NCBI GenBank assembly: GCA_046291875.1
Contig: JBKBSF010000006.1
Span: 1 to 64,000 of the forward strand
From: SKVR01 sp046291875
GTDB lineage: Bacteria > Bacteroidota > Bacteroidia > Bacteroidales > UBA7960
Length of the DNA: 64,000 nucleotides
Direction of reading: 5' to 3'
In this document: in pieces, positions 41,770-51,818 of the stretch
Position numbering within the stretch: position 1 is the stretch's first letter
Layout of the letters: every line of letters starts with the position of its first letter
Notes under the pieces: generated by a model
What the model was told of the DNA's origin: nothing
Seen by the model: only the letters and a program-made list of their open reading frames with translations
Databases searched by the model: none
Program-made: the position numbers and the translations under genes

Positions 41770-42777
41770 TCAGTTCATAATTTTGTATATCAGTTCTTTG
41801 AGCAGGTCGCCATCGGATACCGACTGGTTGTCCACCCCTTTGAACCGCAAGTCGCATTCGCGCAGATGGCCAAAAATGGCAATGAGTTTGGTCAGCGGAA
41901 AAGCGGCAGCAGCCTTTTGCACATCGCCCACACGGTAGGGTTGAATCCCCAACTCAGCAGCCACATTCTTCGGGCTTTTGTCTTTGATGGAATGGTAAAC
42001 AAGCAAACGTGAGAAAAAACCCTGAAGCACTGCAAGGGTAACTACCAGGGGGTTGCTTTTGGGATTGTCGGCAAAATATTTGGCAATCTGAAAGGCTTTG
42101 AAGGCATTGCGTGAGGTAAGTGCTTCCTGCAGCTCAAACACATTGAAATCCTTACTGATACCGATGTTTTGCTCAATGAGGGCGGGGGTAAATTCGCCAC
42201 CTTTGGGCAATGAGATATATACCTTGCGCACCTCGTTGACCACCTTGCCCAGGTCGTTGCCCAGATGATCGGCCAGCAACTGAGCTGCCTGAGGGCTGAT
42301 TCGGTATCCGTGTCGCTTCACATAAGCAGCGATCCACTCAGGCATTTTGTTTTCATAGATCTTTTTAGAATCCAGAACGACACCTTTGGCCGCCACGGTT
42401 TTATAAAAACTCTTACGCTTGTCGAGGCTTTTATACTTATGGCAAATGACCAGGATGGTAGATTTGAGCGGATTATTCACATAGGATTCAAGCTTCTCAA
42501 TATCTTTAACGTTCTGAGCTTCTTTTACAATCACCACCTGGTGGTCCGACATCATGGGAAAACGTTTGGCAGTGGCAATGATGGTGGCAACATCGGTTTC
42601 TCTGCCGTAAAGCACGCTCTGGTTGAACTCTTTACCGGTATCATCAAGCACATTATCTTCAATGTAGTCGCTGATCACATCAATGTAAAAAGGCTCTTCA
42701 CCCATGAGCAGGTATACGGGATGATAGATTTTGTTGCGCAGGTCTTTGTAGATGTCTTCCCAGGATAATTCCTTCAT
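41770..42777 (-). CDS. holA: DNA polymerase III delta subunit
   Basis: HolA is the clamp-loader delta subunit that opens the sliding clamp. The 335-residue product starts MKELSWEDIYKDLRNKIYHP and has YLLMGEEPFYIDVISDYIED, RFPMMSDHQVVIVKEAQNVK and a C-terminal clamp-loader collar region. That is the layout of Bacteroidota HolA, with normal length. It follows amn by 33 bases in a minus-strand operon. In Bacteroidota an HsdR_N-domain gene is often found divergent near holA, as here (43942). Confidence 0.93.
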   Translation of the reverse strand: MKELSWEDIYKDLRNKIYHPVYLLMGEEPFYIDVISDYIEDNVLDDTGKEFNQSVLYGRETDVATIIATAKRFPMMSDHQVVIVKEAQNVKDIEKLESYVNNPLKSTILVICHKYKSLDKRKSFYKTVAAKGVVLDSKKIYENKMPEWIAAYVKRHGYRISPQAAQLLADHLGNDLGKVVNEVRKVYISLPKGGEFTPALIEQNIGISKDFNVFELQEALTSRNAFKAFQIAKYFADNPKSNPLVVTLAVLQGFFSRLLVYHSIKDKSPKNVAAELGIQPYRVGDVQKAAAAFPLTKLIAIFGHLRECDLRFKGVDNQSVSDGDLLKELIYKIMN

Positions 42778-42810
42778 ACAAGGCTAAATTCAGACAATGG
42801 GTATAAATGA

Positions 42811-43596
42811 TTAATGGTCTTCAAAATCGAACTTAAGGTGTTTTACGGTGAGCCCCTGGTTGATGAGTTCCTTGAGGGAGTCAACACCAATCTGCACATG
42901 TTTTTCCACGTAGCTTTCGCTCACCATCTTGTCGCTCTCTTCAGTCTTAACTCCAGATGAGATCATGGGTTGATCAGAAACCAGCAGCAGGGCGCCAGTG
43001 GGGATTTTATTATAAAACCCCACCGAGAATATGGTGGCAGTTTCCATATCAATACCCATTACCCTTATGGTTCGGAGGTAATTTTTAAAATCATCGTCGT
43101 GCTCCCATACCCGGCGGTTGGTGGTATAGATGGTGCCGGTCCAGTAATCCATATTATGATTGCGGATATTGGTGGAAACCGCTTTTTGCAGGCTGAAGGC
43201 AGGCAGTGCAGGTACCTCCGGGGGGAAATAGTCGTTGGAGGTTCCCTCGCCCCTTACAGCAGCAATGGGGAGAATAAGATCGCCCAGCCGGTTGATCTTT
43301 TTTAAGCCTCCACATTTGCCAAGAAACAAAACTGCTTTGGGCTGAATGGCGCTCAGCAGATCCATGATGGTGGCTGCATTGGCACTTCCCATGCCGAAGT
43401 TTATGATGGAGATATCTTCGTGGGTAGCGCTGGGCATGGCCCTGTCGAGGCCATTGATCTTTGCATTAAACTTACTGGCAAAAATATTTACATATTGGTT
43501 GAAGTTGGTCAGCAGGATGTACTTGCCAAACTCTTCCATTTTGGTGCCTGTGTAGCGTGGCAACCAGTTTTCAACAATTTCTTCGCGGGTTCTCAT
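42811..43596 (-). CDS. amn: AMP nucleosidase
   Basis: The enzyme splits AMP into adenine and ribose 5-phosphate. The 261-residue protein is the short form found in Bacteroidota, lacking the N-terminal domain of the E. coli protein. It has the phosphorylase-type motifs ISIINFGMGSANAATIMDLL, PKAVLFLGKCGGLKKINRLG, LILPIAAVRGEGTSNDYFPP and VMGIDMETATIFSVGF (purine site Glu). It is first in a five-gene minus-strand operon. The upstream region 43597-43941 holds a GC-rich repeat module and the plus-strand promoter of the HsdR_N gene. Confidence 0.93.
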   Translation of the reverse strand: MRTREEIVENWLPRYTGTKMEEFGKYILLTNFNQYVNIFASKFNAKINGLDRAMPSATHEDISIINFGMGSANAATIMDLLSAIQPKAVLFLGKCGGLKKINRLGDLILPIAAVRGEGTSNDYFPPEVPALPAFSLQKAVSTNIRNHNMDYWTGTIYTTNRRVWEHDDDFKNYLRTIRVMGIDMETATIFSVGFYNKIPTGALLLVSDQPMISSGVKTEESDKMVSESYVEKHVQIGVDSLKELINQGLTVKHLKFDFEDH

Positions 43597-43670
43597 AGGA
43601 TGGTTTGTGTTCTGATGTGTTTATTTTGCTAAAATACTGCTATTTCTTCTGTTTATAATTTGTTTTTTAT

Positions 43671-43705
43671 TGGTCGTATGCCTGCCCCGCCTTTGCGGGG
43701 GAACT
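43671..43705 (-). repeat. GC-rich module of the dispersed repeat, minus strand
   Basis: Read on the minus strand, this is AGTTCCCCCGCAAAGGCGGG followed by GCAGGCATACGACCA. It matches 9293-9327 (copy D) almost base for base and 1947-1980 (copy A). CCCCGC and GCGGGG can pair. The palindromic part of the full repeat is not present here, so the module can occur by itself. Confidence 0.8.
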
Positions 43706-43910
43706 CGCCAAAAAATACCCTGACTGCATGTTTTGCGAGGCTGTGAATTTAATCATCCGCGTGATTGTCAAAATTTTTGTCATGGCTCGTTTCGTCTATT
43801 CTTCGCTGAAAAGCTTTGGCAGGGCAAATTTAGGAAATCTTTGGGGTGTACCCAACTGATTCCGATTGAGCAGGCACTTGCAGCCCACTGTTGCACCCGG
43901 TAAAGTTTAC

Positions 43911-43918
43911 TACCTTTG
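43911..43918 (+). promoter_or_regulatory. -7 box (TACCTTTG) upstream of the HsdR_N gene
   Basis: TACCTTTG, followed by CC, fits TAnnTTTG. GTTG at 43890-43893, 17 bases upstream, is a weak -33 match. The ATG at 43942 is 23 bases downstream, so the leader is very short. Confidence 0.5.
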
Positions 43919-43941
43919 CCATTGCAATAAACCCTCTGAGC

Positions 43942-44394
43942 ATGCAAAACCTTAATCTGCCCGCTTTTGCACATAAAACCCGGCAAATGGGAAAAAGGTT
44001 GATGATATTCGACCCTTTTCGCAAACAATGGGTAGTACTGACCCCAGAGGAATGGGTGCGTCAGCATTTCCTTCACTGGCTGTGCGACAGCTGGGGTTAT
44101 CCGCGTGGGTTGATGGCAGTGGAGACCTCTCTGAAGTACAACCAACTGAGCATGCGTGCCGATGCAGTAGTGTACGGGCAACAAGGGCAGCCCCTGATGA
44201 TCATTGAATGCAAGGCTCCGCATGTGACCATCGACCAGCAAACTCTTGAACAGGCTGCCCGCTACAACTTCGCCTTCAACACGCGCTACCTGATGCTCAC
44301 CAACGGGTTGCAACATTATTGCTGCTCCATTGATACCGCCAGCGGATCGCTAACTTTCCTGGAGCAAATACCACATTTCAGCCAGTTACGTTAA
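43942..44394 (+). CDS. Orphan HsdR N-terminal-like nuclease-fold protein
   Basis: The 150-residue protein matches the HSDR_N_2 type (type I restriction enzyme R N-terminal domain) with a PD-(D/E)xK layout: a supporting Glu at 61, Asp74 in MRADAVVYG and Glu89-Cys90-Lys91 (IIECKAP). No helicase, specificity or methylase gene follows, so this is not a restriction system. A free-standing copy next to holA is frequent in Bacteroidota, which argues for a chromosomal DNA-maintenance role. The ATG at 43942 is chosen; the frame further upstream overlaps the promoter. Confidence 0.88.
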   Translation: MQNLNLPAFAHKTRQMGKRLMIFDPFRKQWVVLTPEEWVRQHFLHWLCDSWGYPRGLMAVETSLKYNQLSMRADAVVYGQQGQPLMIIECKAPHVTIDQQTLEQAARYNFAFNTRYLMLTNGLQHYCCSIDTASGSLTFLEQIPHFSQLR

Positions 44395-44476
44395 ATCCGT
44401 ATTTACACCTCCTGCAATATCGGCAGTTTGTTGTAAATTTACCCTCCCAAGGGTTTATTTATCAATTTGCTATCGT

Positions 44477-47305
44477 ATGACCAGCTCTCGCCATATCCGC
44501 CCCTTCCTTCTACTTGTGATGTTCACCATCCTTGCCCCTTCAGGTTGGCTGTATGCCCAGCATCCTCCCATATTCCGCATGCCCTCGCATCTCACGGAAA
44601 CTGACTACCTGCCTGGCCACATCATTTTCAAACTCAAGGAGGAAGCTCGTATTCACACCAAATCAGACGGGATACAAATTGCGGCTTTTGAAGAGGCTCT
44701 GCAGAGTCTGCATGCCCTCCACACCCGCAAGCTTTTCCCTTCTCATACCCCTCCTTTGAAGAGTACCCATATCAGCGGTCAGCCCTTTGCAGATCTGAGC
44801 CTGATCTTTGAAACCCGCATCCCCGAAAGCCAATCATTAGAGCAGGCAATCAATGCCTTGTATGCCACCGGGCTGGTAGAGTACGCCCAGCCCCGCTATT
44901 TACCCCAGCCTTATTTTGTACCCAACGATCCTTTTACCGGATCGCAGTATTACCTGAATAACATACGCGCTTTCGATGCCTGGGCCCTGGAGCAGGGCGA
45001 TACCAGCATGGTGATTGCCATTGTGGACACCGGGATTGATCTTTTTCACCCCGACCTGATCCACGACATCGCCTACAACTGGAACGACCCCATCAATGGA
45101 GAAGACAGCGACAATGATGGCTACATCGACAACCACTTCGGATGGGATCTGGGCGAGAACAACAACAACCCCCAGTACAATGCTAATGCTCATGGCGTGC
45201 ATGTGGCCGGTATTGCCGGAGCCAGTACCCACAACGGTACAGGGATGGCCGGAGTGGGTTTCAATAGCCGGCTATTACCTGTTAAAGTGAGCGATGCCGA
45301 TGGCCGCCTGGTACGAGCCTATGAGGGAATAGTATATGCTGCCGACCAGGGAGCCCAGGTGATCAATTGTTCGTGGGGTGGTGCCATTCCGCCCGGGCAA
45401 TTTGGCCAGGATATCATCAATTATGCGGTGTTGAACAAAGATGCTATCGTAATTGCCTCGGCCGGCAACTCCAACAACCAGGTAAGGATCTTTCCTGCCT
45501 CCTACGCCAATGCCATGAGTGTGGCGGCCACCGATATCAACGACATAAAATGGGCCAACTCCAGCTTTGGCAACCTGGTCGACCTGTCGGCACCCGGCGC
45601 CAATATTTTATCCACCTGGATCAATGGCACCTACATTTCCTCCAGTGGCACTTCCATGGCTGCTCCGGTGGTGGCAGGTGCTGCTGCTTTGCTGCGAAAT
45701 CACTTCCCCCATTACTCAGCTCTGCAGATAGCAGCACAACTCAAAGTAACCACCGATCTCATTGATACCATAGCCGATAACCTGGCCTATGCCGGCCTTT
45801 TGGGAACCGGCAGATTGAATGTATTCAGGGCACTTACCGAAACCCACCACCCCTACATTCAGCTGGTACAACTACAGCACCCCAAGGAGCACTACCAGTT
45901 GTATGAACCCGGCCAAAGCTTTGCCCTTGCAGCAAATTTCATGAACCTGCTGGCATCCACTGACAATATCAGGGCGGTTCTTTCCACAACGTCCTCTCAT
46001 GTGGAGATCCTTTCCAATGAAGCGATCCTGGCTGATCTGCAACACATGCAGCCCTCCAACAACTTTGACCAACCCTTTGTGATCCAGATCAAGGAAGGCA
46101 TCCCTGCAAGCCATGAAGTTCTTTTCACCATAAGCTTTTTCACCCAGGATGACCAGTTTGCCGGCAGACAAAACTTCAGCATTACATTCAACCTGGACTA
46201 CCTGAACCTTAGCACTGCGCAGCTGCAAACCACCGTAAACAGCCGGGGCAATGTGGGTTACAACTACCCTGATTTTAACCAGGGTGTTGGGTTTATCTAT
46301 GGCACCACTAACCAAAGCAGAACATTGATAAAAAGTGCAGGCTTTATTGCCGGATCGAGCAACTCAAGGGTGGTCGACAATATTTACGGAGCCATGGAGA
46401 ACTCTTTCAGCGGCTTACTGCATTCCTCACGCAATGCCCGTTTGCAGGAACCACCCCAGATGGGTGATATCCACATAAGAGGCTCTTTTACCGACAGCCT
46501 GGCAGGCAGCAACAAGATTGGAATCAGGGTGAATTACGACATCTATGCCTTTGAGCAGGCCCCACTTGATAAGTTCATTATTCTGGAATACGAAATCATC
46601 AATACCGGCTCCCAGGCCATCACCAGCTTACATGCCGGTTTTTTTGCCGACTGGAACCTGATGGACAACCGCAACCACCGGGCTGCCTTTGACCAGGAAC
46701 ACCGCGTGGGGTATGCCTTCTCTGCCAACGGAGGTAATTTTACAGGCATACAACTGCTCAGCCACAACAACCTGAACCACTACGCTTTCGACAACCAGGG
46801 CTTTGGAGGCAGCATACGCATCAACGATGGCTTCACTTCTTTCGAAAAGTACACTGCTCTTCGCACCACCCGCGACAATGCTGGAATCTTTGACAAAGAC
46901 AACGACATCAGCACTCTTATAAGTACGGGTCCGTTCAACCTGGGTGCAGGCGATAGTGTAAGGGTTTCATTTGCTTTGCTGGCTGCCGACCACATCAACG
47001 ATCTGCGCCATATGGCCCTTTTGGCCCGACAGGTTTTTACAGGAGAGTATACCGGCGTCGACCCGCAGCACACCAACAGGTTAGTGCTTTGGCCCAATCC
47101 TGCAGAACAACATCTTCATCTTGCGCTCCCTCAGGATCAACCTGTTGCAATTCGCATATACAACCATGCAGGGCAACTGGTATTCCACAAGTCAATAACG
47201 GGCTCAGAATCCATTCTGGATATCGGTTTCCTGCCATCGGGAGCTTATGTTTTGCAAATGATCTCAGATACGCAGGTCTATACCGGAAAATTTCTCAGGA
47301 AATAG
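44477..47305 (+). CDS. Secreted subtilisin-family (S8) serine protease with T9SS sorting domain
   Basis: After a signal peptide (LLLVMFTILAPSGWLYAQ) and a pro-region of about 125 residues (I9-like), the peptidase S8 domain has the catalytic triad Asp184 (AIVDTGID), His239 (AHGVHVAG) and Ser393 (SGTSMAAP), with oxyanion Asn331. A calcium-binding-like SDNDGYIDNHFG lies between. A long beta-rich region and a C-terminal type A sorting domain (LVLWPNPAEQHLHLAL ... GAYVLQMIS) follow. The 942-residue protein should be exported to the cell surface or medium by type IX secretion. Probable protein degradation for nutrition. Confidence 0.94.
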   Translation: MTSSRHIRPFLLLVMFTILAPSGWLYAQHPPIFRMPSHLTETDYLPGHIIFKLKEEARIHTKSDGIQIAAFEEALQSLHALHTRKLFPSHTPPLKSTHISGQPFADLSLIFETRIPESQSLEQAINALYATGLVEYAQPRYLPQPYFVPNDPFTGSQYYLNNIRAFDAWALEQGDTSMVIAIVDTGIDLFHPDLIHDIAYNWNDPINGEDSDNDGYIDNHFGWDLGENNNNPQYNANAHGVHVAGIAGASTHNGTGMAGVGFNSRLLPVKVSDADGRLVRAYEGIVYAADQGAQVINCSWGGAIPPGQFGQDIINYAVLNKDAIVIASAGNSNNQVRIFPASYANAMSVAATDINDIKWANSSFGNLVDLSAPGANILSTWINGTYISSSGTSMAAPVVAGAAALLRNHFPHYSALQIAAQLKVTTDLIDTIADNLAYAGLLGTGRLNVFRALTETHHPYIQLVQLQHPKEHYQLYEPGQSFALAANFMNLLASTDNIRAVLSTTSSHVEILSNEAILADLQHMQPSNNFDQPFVIQIKEGIPASHEVLFTISFFTQDDQFAGRQNFSITFNLDYLNLSTAQLQTTVNSRGNVGYNYPDFNQGVGFIYGTTNQSRTLIKSAGFIAGSSNSRVVDNIYGAMENSFSGLLHSSRNARLQEPPQMGDIHIRGSFTDSLAGSNKIGIRVNYDIYAFEQAPLDKFIILEYEIINTGSQAITSLHAGFFADWNLMDNRNHRAAFDQEHRVGYAFSANGGNFTGIQLLSHNNLNHYAFDNQGFGGSIRINDGFTSFEKYTALRTTRDNAGIFDKDNDISTLISTGPFNLGAGDSVRVSFALLAADHINDLRHMALLARQVFTGEYTGVDPQHTNRLVLWPNPAEQHLHLALPQDQPVAIRIYNHAGQLVFHKSITGSESILDIGFLPSGAYVLQMISDTQVYTGKFLRK

Positions 47306-47328
47306 GGCACTTAACCTGAGCAAAAGGC

Positions 47329-47336
47329 TATCTTTG
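47329..47336 (+). promoter_or_regulatory. -7 box (TATCTTTG) before the 47366 gene
   Basis: TATCTTTG followed by C matches the -7 consensus and lies 30 bases before the ATG at 47366. A -33 TTTG is not clear, so this is only a candidate. Confidence 0.4.
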
Positions 47337-47365
47337 CGGCCATTGGACCCCTATTACCAAAACAT

Positions 47366-50080
47366 ATGAACACTCAAAGAGTTCCTTTGGTGGCCATCGG
47401 ATTGGCATCCCTGGTGCTGATGATCATCATCGGGGTATACCTGGTGCTCAGGCACATGCAGCAACAAGCCACCACCCTGGCATCAGACCCTTACGAACTG
47501 GTACCCGATGATGCCAATTTTGTATTTCACGTAAAAAACCCTGCACTTTTTCTTCAGTCGGTAACCCGCACTGGCCCCATGGCCAGCGACCTGGAGGTTC
47601 TTTTGAGCACCGGCAGAGGTTTCCCTCTTCTTCACCTTGCAGATTCGCTGCTTACTCATCATCAGGAGCCTGCCCGGCTTCTGGGAGAGCTGTCGTTGAT
47701 CATTTCAAGGCATCCGGGGCAGACTGAAGATGAAAACCTATTGCTGTTCAACCTCCTGGCTCCCTCGCGCGCTTCACAAAATCAGCTGATATCCTTGCTT
47801 CGCAGCGACTTTCTCCCCAATTCCAGTGAGCAAAGCGAAAAAATTGCAGACCACACCCTGTGGGTACTCACCCAGCCCGGTGGTACCACATGGTACTATG
47901 CCACGGTGCAAAATACTCTGCTGCTTTCGGCCCATCGCAACCTTTTACTAAAAGCACTGCAGGGGGCACAAACAGGAGAAAACATCTCTTCGGCCATTGC
48001 CTTTACAGGTCTGCGCAATGCTGCTGGCCGATTTGCCGATAACCTCTATGTGCAAACCCCTGAACTCTATCAGTTTGGCACACAGTTTTTCTCCATACCC
48101 CGGTTGCTGAACATCCCTCATCTGGCAGGATGGCACGGATGGGATGTTACCTACAACCCCGGCGAGTTGCTCCTGAATGGCTTTGCCGATCCCGATCGGC
48201 GCAATACCACTTTTCTTACTCATCTTGCTTTTCAGCAACCCCGTCAACCGGAAATGTTTGACAAGCTGCCTCGCCAGTTGGCATTTTTGCTCTATCTGGG
48301 TGTAAGCGAAACCGAGGCCTTTTTTCCGAGCAATACCCCCCAGGCCTCTCTAGAGAACCCTACTCCACCGCTGCGCGATTATGAGCTTCGGTTTATGGAT
48401 GTAAGCCGACTGCACCCCGACAGCATATACAACCACTGGACTGGAGAACTGGCATCAACGGGTTTTGCAGGTCGCGACAGTCTGCAGAGCATTGTGCTTG
48501 TGGGATGCCATGACTGCCAGGCACTGCTGGAGCATCCCGACCTGCAAGTGTTTCTGAGAACCCACGAAGAATCTGCTTCGGAAGGACAAACCATCCTGGC
48601 AGTTTCCATTCCTGGTTTTTTCCAGTCGATGACCCGAGGTCTGGTGGCAGAAGATATGCACTTTGCCCTATATTCGGAGGGATACCTGGTGGCAGCTACG
48701 CACGAACAGGCTCTTTACGACTACCTGGAGGCCATGAGGTTCGGACAACATTTTGGAGAGAGCAATGCTGCAGTGCAGCTACAAACCCTATTGCCCGAAA
48801 AGCAGAACCTGCTGTTTCACCTATCGCCGGCACTGGCCACCCCCTGGGCACAGAAAACAACCCCGCAACAAGAACAATCAGATCCCCGAAGTCTGCAAAC
48901 CTTCTCCCAGCTAAGCATTCAATGGATTGCGGGATCGGGCAATTTGTTTTTTTCCAATGCTTTGCTTCGCCATGAGCCAGGATATGTAATCAGCAATCCG
49001 CTGGTTTGGGAAACCGCCCTGGAAGCCCCGCTGCACACTCCACCCACCCGTGTACGCAACCACCTGAACGGCCAAACCGAAATCATCCTTCAGGACACGC
49101 TTAATCATCTTTATCTCATCGATATGGAAGGCCAGGTGCTTTGGAAAAAAGAGCTCTCAGGCCCGGTGATGTCGGAGATATACCAGGTAGACATTTACAA
49201 GAACAACCGTCTGCAATACCTTTTCAATACGCGCAATTACCTTCATCTGATCGACCGCAACGGTGCCTATGTGAGTGGTTTCCCCATGCGTTTGCCTGCG
49301 CCGGCCTCTGCAGGAATTGCTGTATTCGACTATGATTCGAACCGCAACTACCGTGTAATCTTTCCTGCAGAAAACCACAGGGTTTACAATTACAACCTTG
49401 CCCGCCGCCCCGTGAGCGGATGGGAATACAGACAATCGCAGACCCTGGTAACCCGGCCTGTGCAACACATCCGGCTGGCAGGAAAGGATTTCCTGTTTCT
49501 TACAGATACCTTGGGCACGGTTCAGATCCTCAACCGCCGGGGGGTATCACGGCTGCATACCCGGCAAAAGATTCAGGCCGATCCTCGCATGCGGATTTTT
49601 GCGGCTTTGGCCGGCAACCCACCCTATTTTGTAATTGCCGGCAAAGCAGGAGAGATCAACCAACTCCAGCTCGATGGCAACATGGTAAGTTTCCAGCCCG
49701 ACACCTTTTCGCTGCAGTACAAGCTGGTTCACGGCAACTTTTCCGACACCCGCCAGGCCGACCTGATCTACCTGGACAAAGGCAATCTTATGGTTTTCAA
49801 TGCCAGCGGACGTCGAATCATGACCCTTCCTTTGGGAGCCGACCTGGGGCCATGGCTGCTGCAAACCCAAAACCATGGCACTTTGGTGGGCCTGGCAGAC
49901 AGCCAGCAAAAAAGGTTGTTTCTGATAGACTCCGATGCCAGTATCCTGAGTCCGTTTCCGGTACCGGGCGATACAAGCTTTTTCCTGGAAAACTTGCAAA
50001 ATGACCAGTACCTTGTTGTTTCCGGCCTTGAAAATTCTCTCAGGGCTTACATGGTTACCTTCAGACAGATCACGGAATAA
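47366..50080 (+). CDS. Membrane-anchored envelope protein with propeller-like C-terminal half
   Basis: The 904-residue protein has one N-terminal TM helix (about 9-27, LVAIGLASLVLMIIIGVYLV) and the rest outside. Residues up to about 540 resemble DUF3352-type proteins: ELVPDDANFVFHVKNP near the start, alternating strands, then LLSAHRNLLLKALQ. The second half contains short 'D/N-x-x-G' and aromatic strand repeats (LYLIDMEGQVLWKKEL and FLTDTLGTVQILNRRG), as in PQQ-like propellers. Several bacterial lineages have such proteins of unknown role. It lies between the subtilisin and another exported protein on the same strand, each with its own spacer. Confidence 0.7.
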   Translation: MNTQRVPLVAIGLASLVLMIIIGVYLVLRHMQQQATTLASDPYELVPDDANFVFHVKNPALFLQSVTRTGPMASDLEVLLSTGRGFPLLHLADSLLTHHQEPARLLGELSLIISRHPGQTEDENLLLFNLLAPSRASQNQLISLLRSDFLPNSSEQSEKIADHTLWVLTQPGGTTWYYATVQNTLLLSAHRNLLLKALQGAQTGENISSAIAFTGLRNAAGRFADNLYVQTPELYQFGTQFFSIPRLLNIPHLAGWHGWDVTYNPGELLLNGFADPDRRNTTFLTHLAFQQPRQPEMFDKLPRQLAFLLYLGVSETEAFFPSNTPQASLENPTPPLRDYELRFMDVSRLHPDSIYNHWTGELASTGFAGRDSLQSIVLVGCHDCQALLEHPDLQVFLRTHEESASEGQTILAVSIPGFFQSMTRGLVAEDMHFALYSEGYLVAATHEQALYDYLEAMRFGQHFGESNAAVQLQTLLPEKQNLLFHLSPALATPWAQKTTPQQEQSDPRSLQTFSQLSIQWIAGSGNLFFSNALLRHEPGYVISNPLVWETALEAPLHTPPTRVRNHLNGQTEIILQDTLNHLYLIDMEGQVLWKKELSGPVMSEIYQVDIYKNNRLQYLFNTRNYLHLIDRNGAYVSGFPMRLPAPASAGIAVFDYDSNRNYRVIFPAENHRVYNYNLARRPVSGWEYRQSQTLVTRPVQHIRLAGKDFLFLTDTLGTVQILNRRGVSRLHTRQKIQADPRMRIFAALAGNPPYFVIAGKAGEINQLQLDGNMVSFQPDTFSLQYKLVHGNFSDTRQADLIYLDKGNLMVFNASGRRIMTLPLGADLGPWLLQTQNHGTLVGLADSQQKRLFLIDSDASILSPFPVPGDTSFFLENLQNDQYLVVSGLENSLRAYMVTFRQITE

Positions 50081-50176
50081 TTTTACCAATCCCTCTGCAT
50101 AAATATGTTTACTTAATGATAAAATTGAGTAAATTAGCTCCATACATAATGAGTTTGCCTCTAAAAACCTGATAAA

Positions 50177-51787
50177 ATGAGACGATTTTTCAAGCTGAAC
50201 AAACCCCTGCATGCTGCATTGCTGGGCATTCTGCTGAGTGCCTTTTCGGCCTGCGATTACGGATACCTTGATGGTATAAGCTCCATGGAAGATTATGAAT
50301 ACACTACCACCCTTGCACTTCCCCTGGTAAATTCATCCTTCAAAATTGGCGACATCATCGATCTGGATGAACTGGGTTCCATTGAAGTAGATGACGAAGG
50401 TATGGTAAGCATAGTTTACCGGGGCAGGGTATTCTCGCTTCCGGCATCGCAGATTTTCCAGATTCCCAATCAATCGCAAAGTTTCAACATTTCGGTCAAC
50501 CCTTCCTCAAAAAGCGAACAGGTATTCGACAAGATTTTCCTGGTAACCTTCGACCAGAACCAGGTGATAAGCTGGGTAAAGTTTCTGGAGGGCCAGTTCA
50601 GGGTAGAGCTTACTGCTCCTCAACTCATTGCCGACGGATACAACATTTCTGCTACCTTCGAGATTTTGGGATCAGTGAGTTCCTCAGGAGGACTCGTACA
50701 GGGGCAGCTGGATGCCCAGAATCCGGCACAGGTACCCCTCAATGGGGCTACCCTCGACTTTGGCAATGATGCCAATATGTTCATGGTGCGCTACACCGTT
50801 ACAGTTTCTGGCAACGGAACCCCAACCCATGCCCCTTATACGGTAGATTTTGCCCAAAACATGACAGGCCTCAGGTATGAGTTGCTCTATGGATATATCG
50901 GCGAAATTGCATTCCCCGTGGGGAAAACGGGTGTAGACCTGGGTCTCTTCAGAAATGCCAACCTTGGAAGCATCTTTTTCGAAGCCCCCAACTTCAGGCT
51001 GGTTGCCAACAATAGCTATGGCACACCCATCCATTTGTACTTCAACGATTTCTTCGCCAAGAACAAAGAAAATGAAACCATTGATGTTGAGAATGCCGAT
51101 GTACAAAACTACCTGGTGATTGCCGCTCCTGCAGAACCGGGCATTACCGAAGTAAGCCGGTTTGTGCTTGACCGCAGCAATACCAACATCGATGCGATCA
51201 TGGACATCCGCCCCAGCGAGATCATTTACGATGTTTCCGGATTGATCAACCCGGGCAATACCCCCGCGCAAAACTTCATCCGACACGACAGCCGTCTGGG
51301 CATTGATCTGGAAATTGACCTGCCCTTCTGGGGGCGGGTAGACTTTTTCGAGATCAGCGACACCCTTGATCTGAGCTTCGATGATCTGCCTGAGGAACTG
51401 GAATGGATGGAAATAAAACTTCAAATGAACAATGGTTTTCCGCTGAATGCAGTGGTAGAGGTATTTTTTGCCGATGAGAATTACAATATCCTTACCCCCC
51501 TGTTTGCAAACCCCGGCGATGCCAATATCATTGAAGCCGCTCCTACCAATCCATCTACCCAAACAGTAGTGCAACCGGTAAATAAAACCACCTTTATCAT
51601 GATCGATGATGCCCGCCTTGAGCACATCAGGCAGGCCAGCAACATACTGCTGCAGGTACGGTTACTTACTTACAATCAGCAAGCAGGCGAGTCGGTAAAA
51701 TTCCTGGAAGACTATGAGCTGGGCATCCAGATGGGGGCACGGGTTCATGGCAGAACCACCATTGAACTGAAACCTGCAGGTAACTAA
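50177..51787 (+). CDS. Lipoprotein of unknown function, 536 residues
   Basis: The N-terminus MRRFFKLNKPLHAALLGILL ends in the lipobox FSAC (Cys26 region), so the protein is lipid-anchored. The mature part is almost all strand-type: VNSSFKIGDIIDLDELGSIE, many FxV/TxE alternations, and the 'FDQNQVISWVKFLEGQFRVE' stretch resembling immunoglobulin-like or LEA-type folds. No domain is recognised. It is followed 31 bases later by a DUF5723 outer-membrane protein, so the pair is likely co-expressed and may act together at the outer membrane. Confidence 0.75.
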   Translation: MRRFFKLNKPLHAALLGILLSAFSACDYGYLDGISSMEDYEYTTTLALPLVNSSFKIGDIIDLDELGSIEVDDEGMVSIVYRGRVFSLPASQIFQIPNQSQSFNISVNPSSKSEQVFDKIFLVTFDQNQVISWVKFLEGQFRVELTAPQLIADGYNISATFEILGSVSSSGGLVQGQLDAQNPAQVPLNGATLDFGNDANMFMVRYTVTVSGNGTPTHAPYTVDFAQNMTGLRYELLYGYIGEIAFPVGKTGVDLGLFRNANLGSIFFEAPNFRLVANNSYGTPIHLYFNDFFAKNKENETIDVENADVQNYLVIAAPAEPGITEVSRFVLDRSNTNIDAIMDIRPSEIIYDVSGLINPGNTPAQNFIRHDSRLGIDLEIDLPFWGRVDFFEISDTLDLSFDDLPEELEWMEIKLQMNNGFPLNAVVEVFFADENYNILTPLFANPGDANIIEAAPTNPSTQTVVQPVNKTTFIMIDDARLEHIRQASNILLQVRLLTYNQQAGESVKFLEDYELGIQMGARVHGRTTIELKPAGN

Positions 51788-51818
51788 CAGCAAAGGCACT
51801 AACCCAAAAGATCTTGTT

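Noticed and set aside
43942..44394. Type I restriction-modification system
   Set aside because: Only a free N-terminal HsdR domain is present; no helicase, specificity or methylase gene follows.
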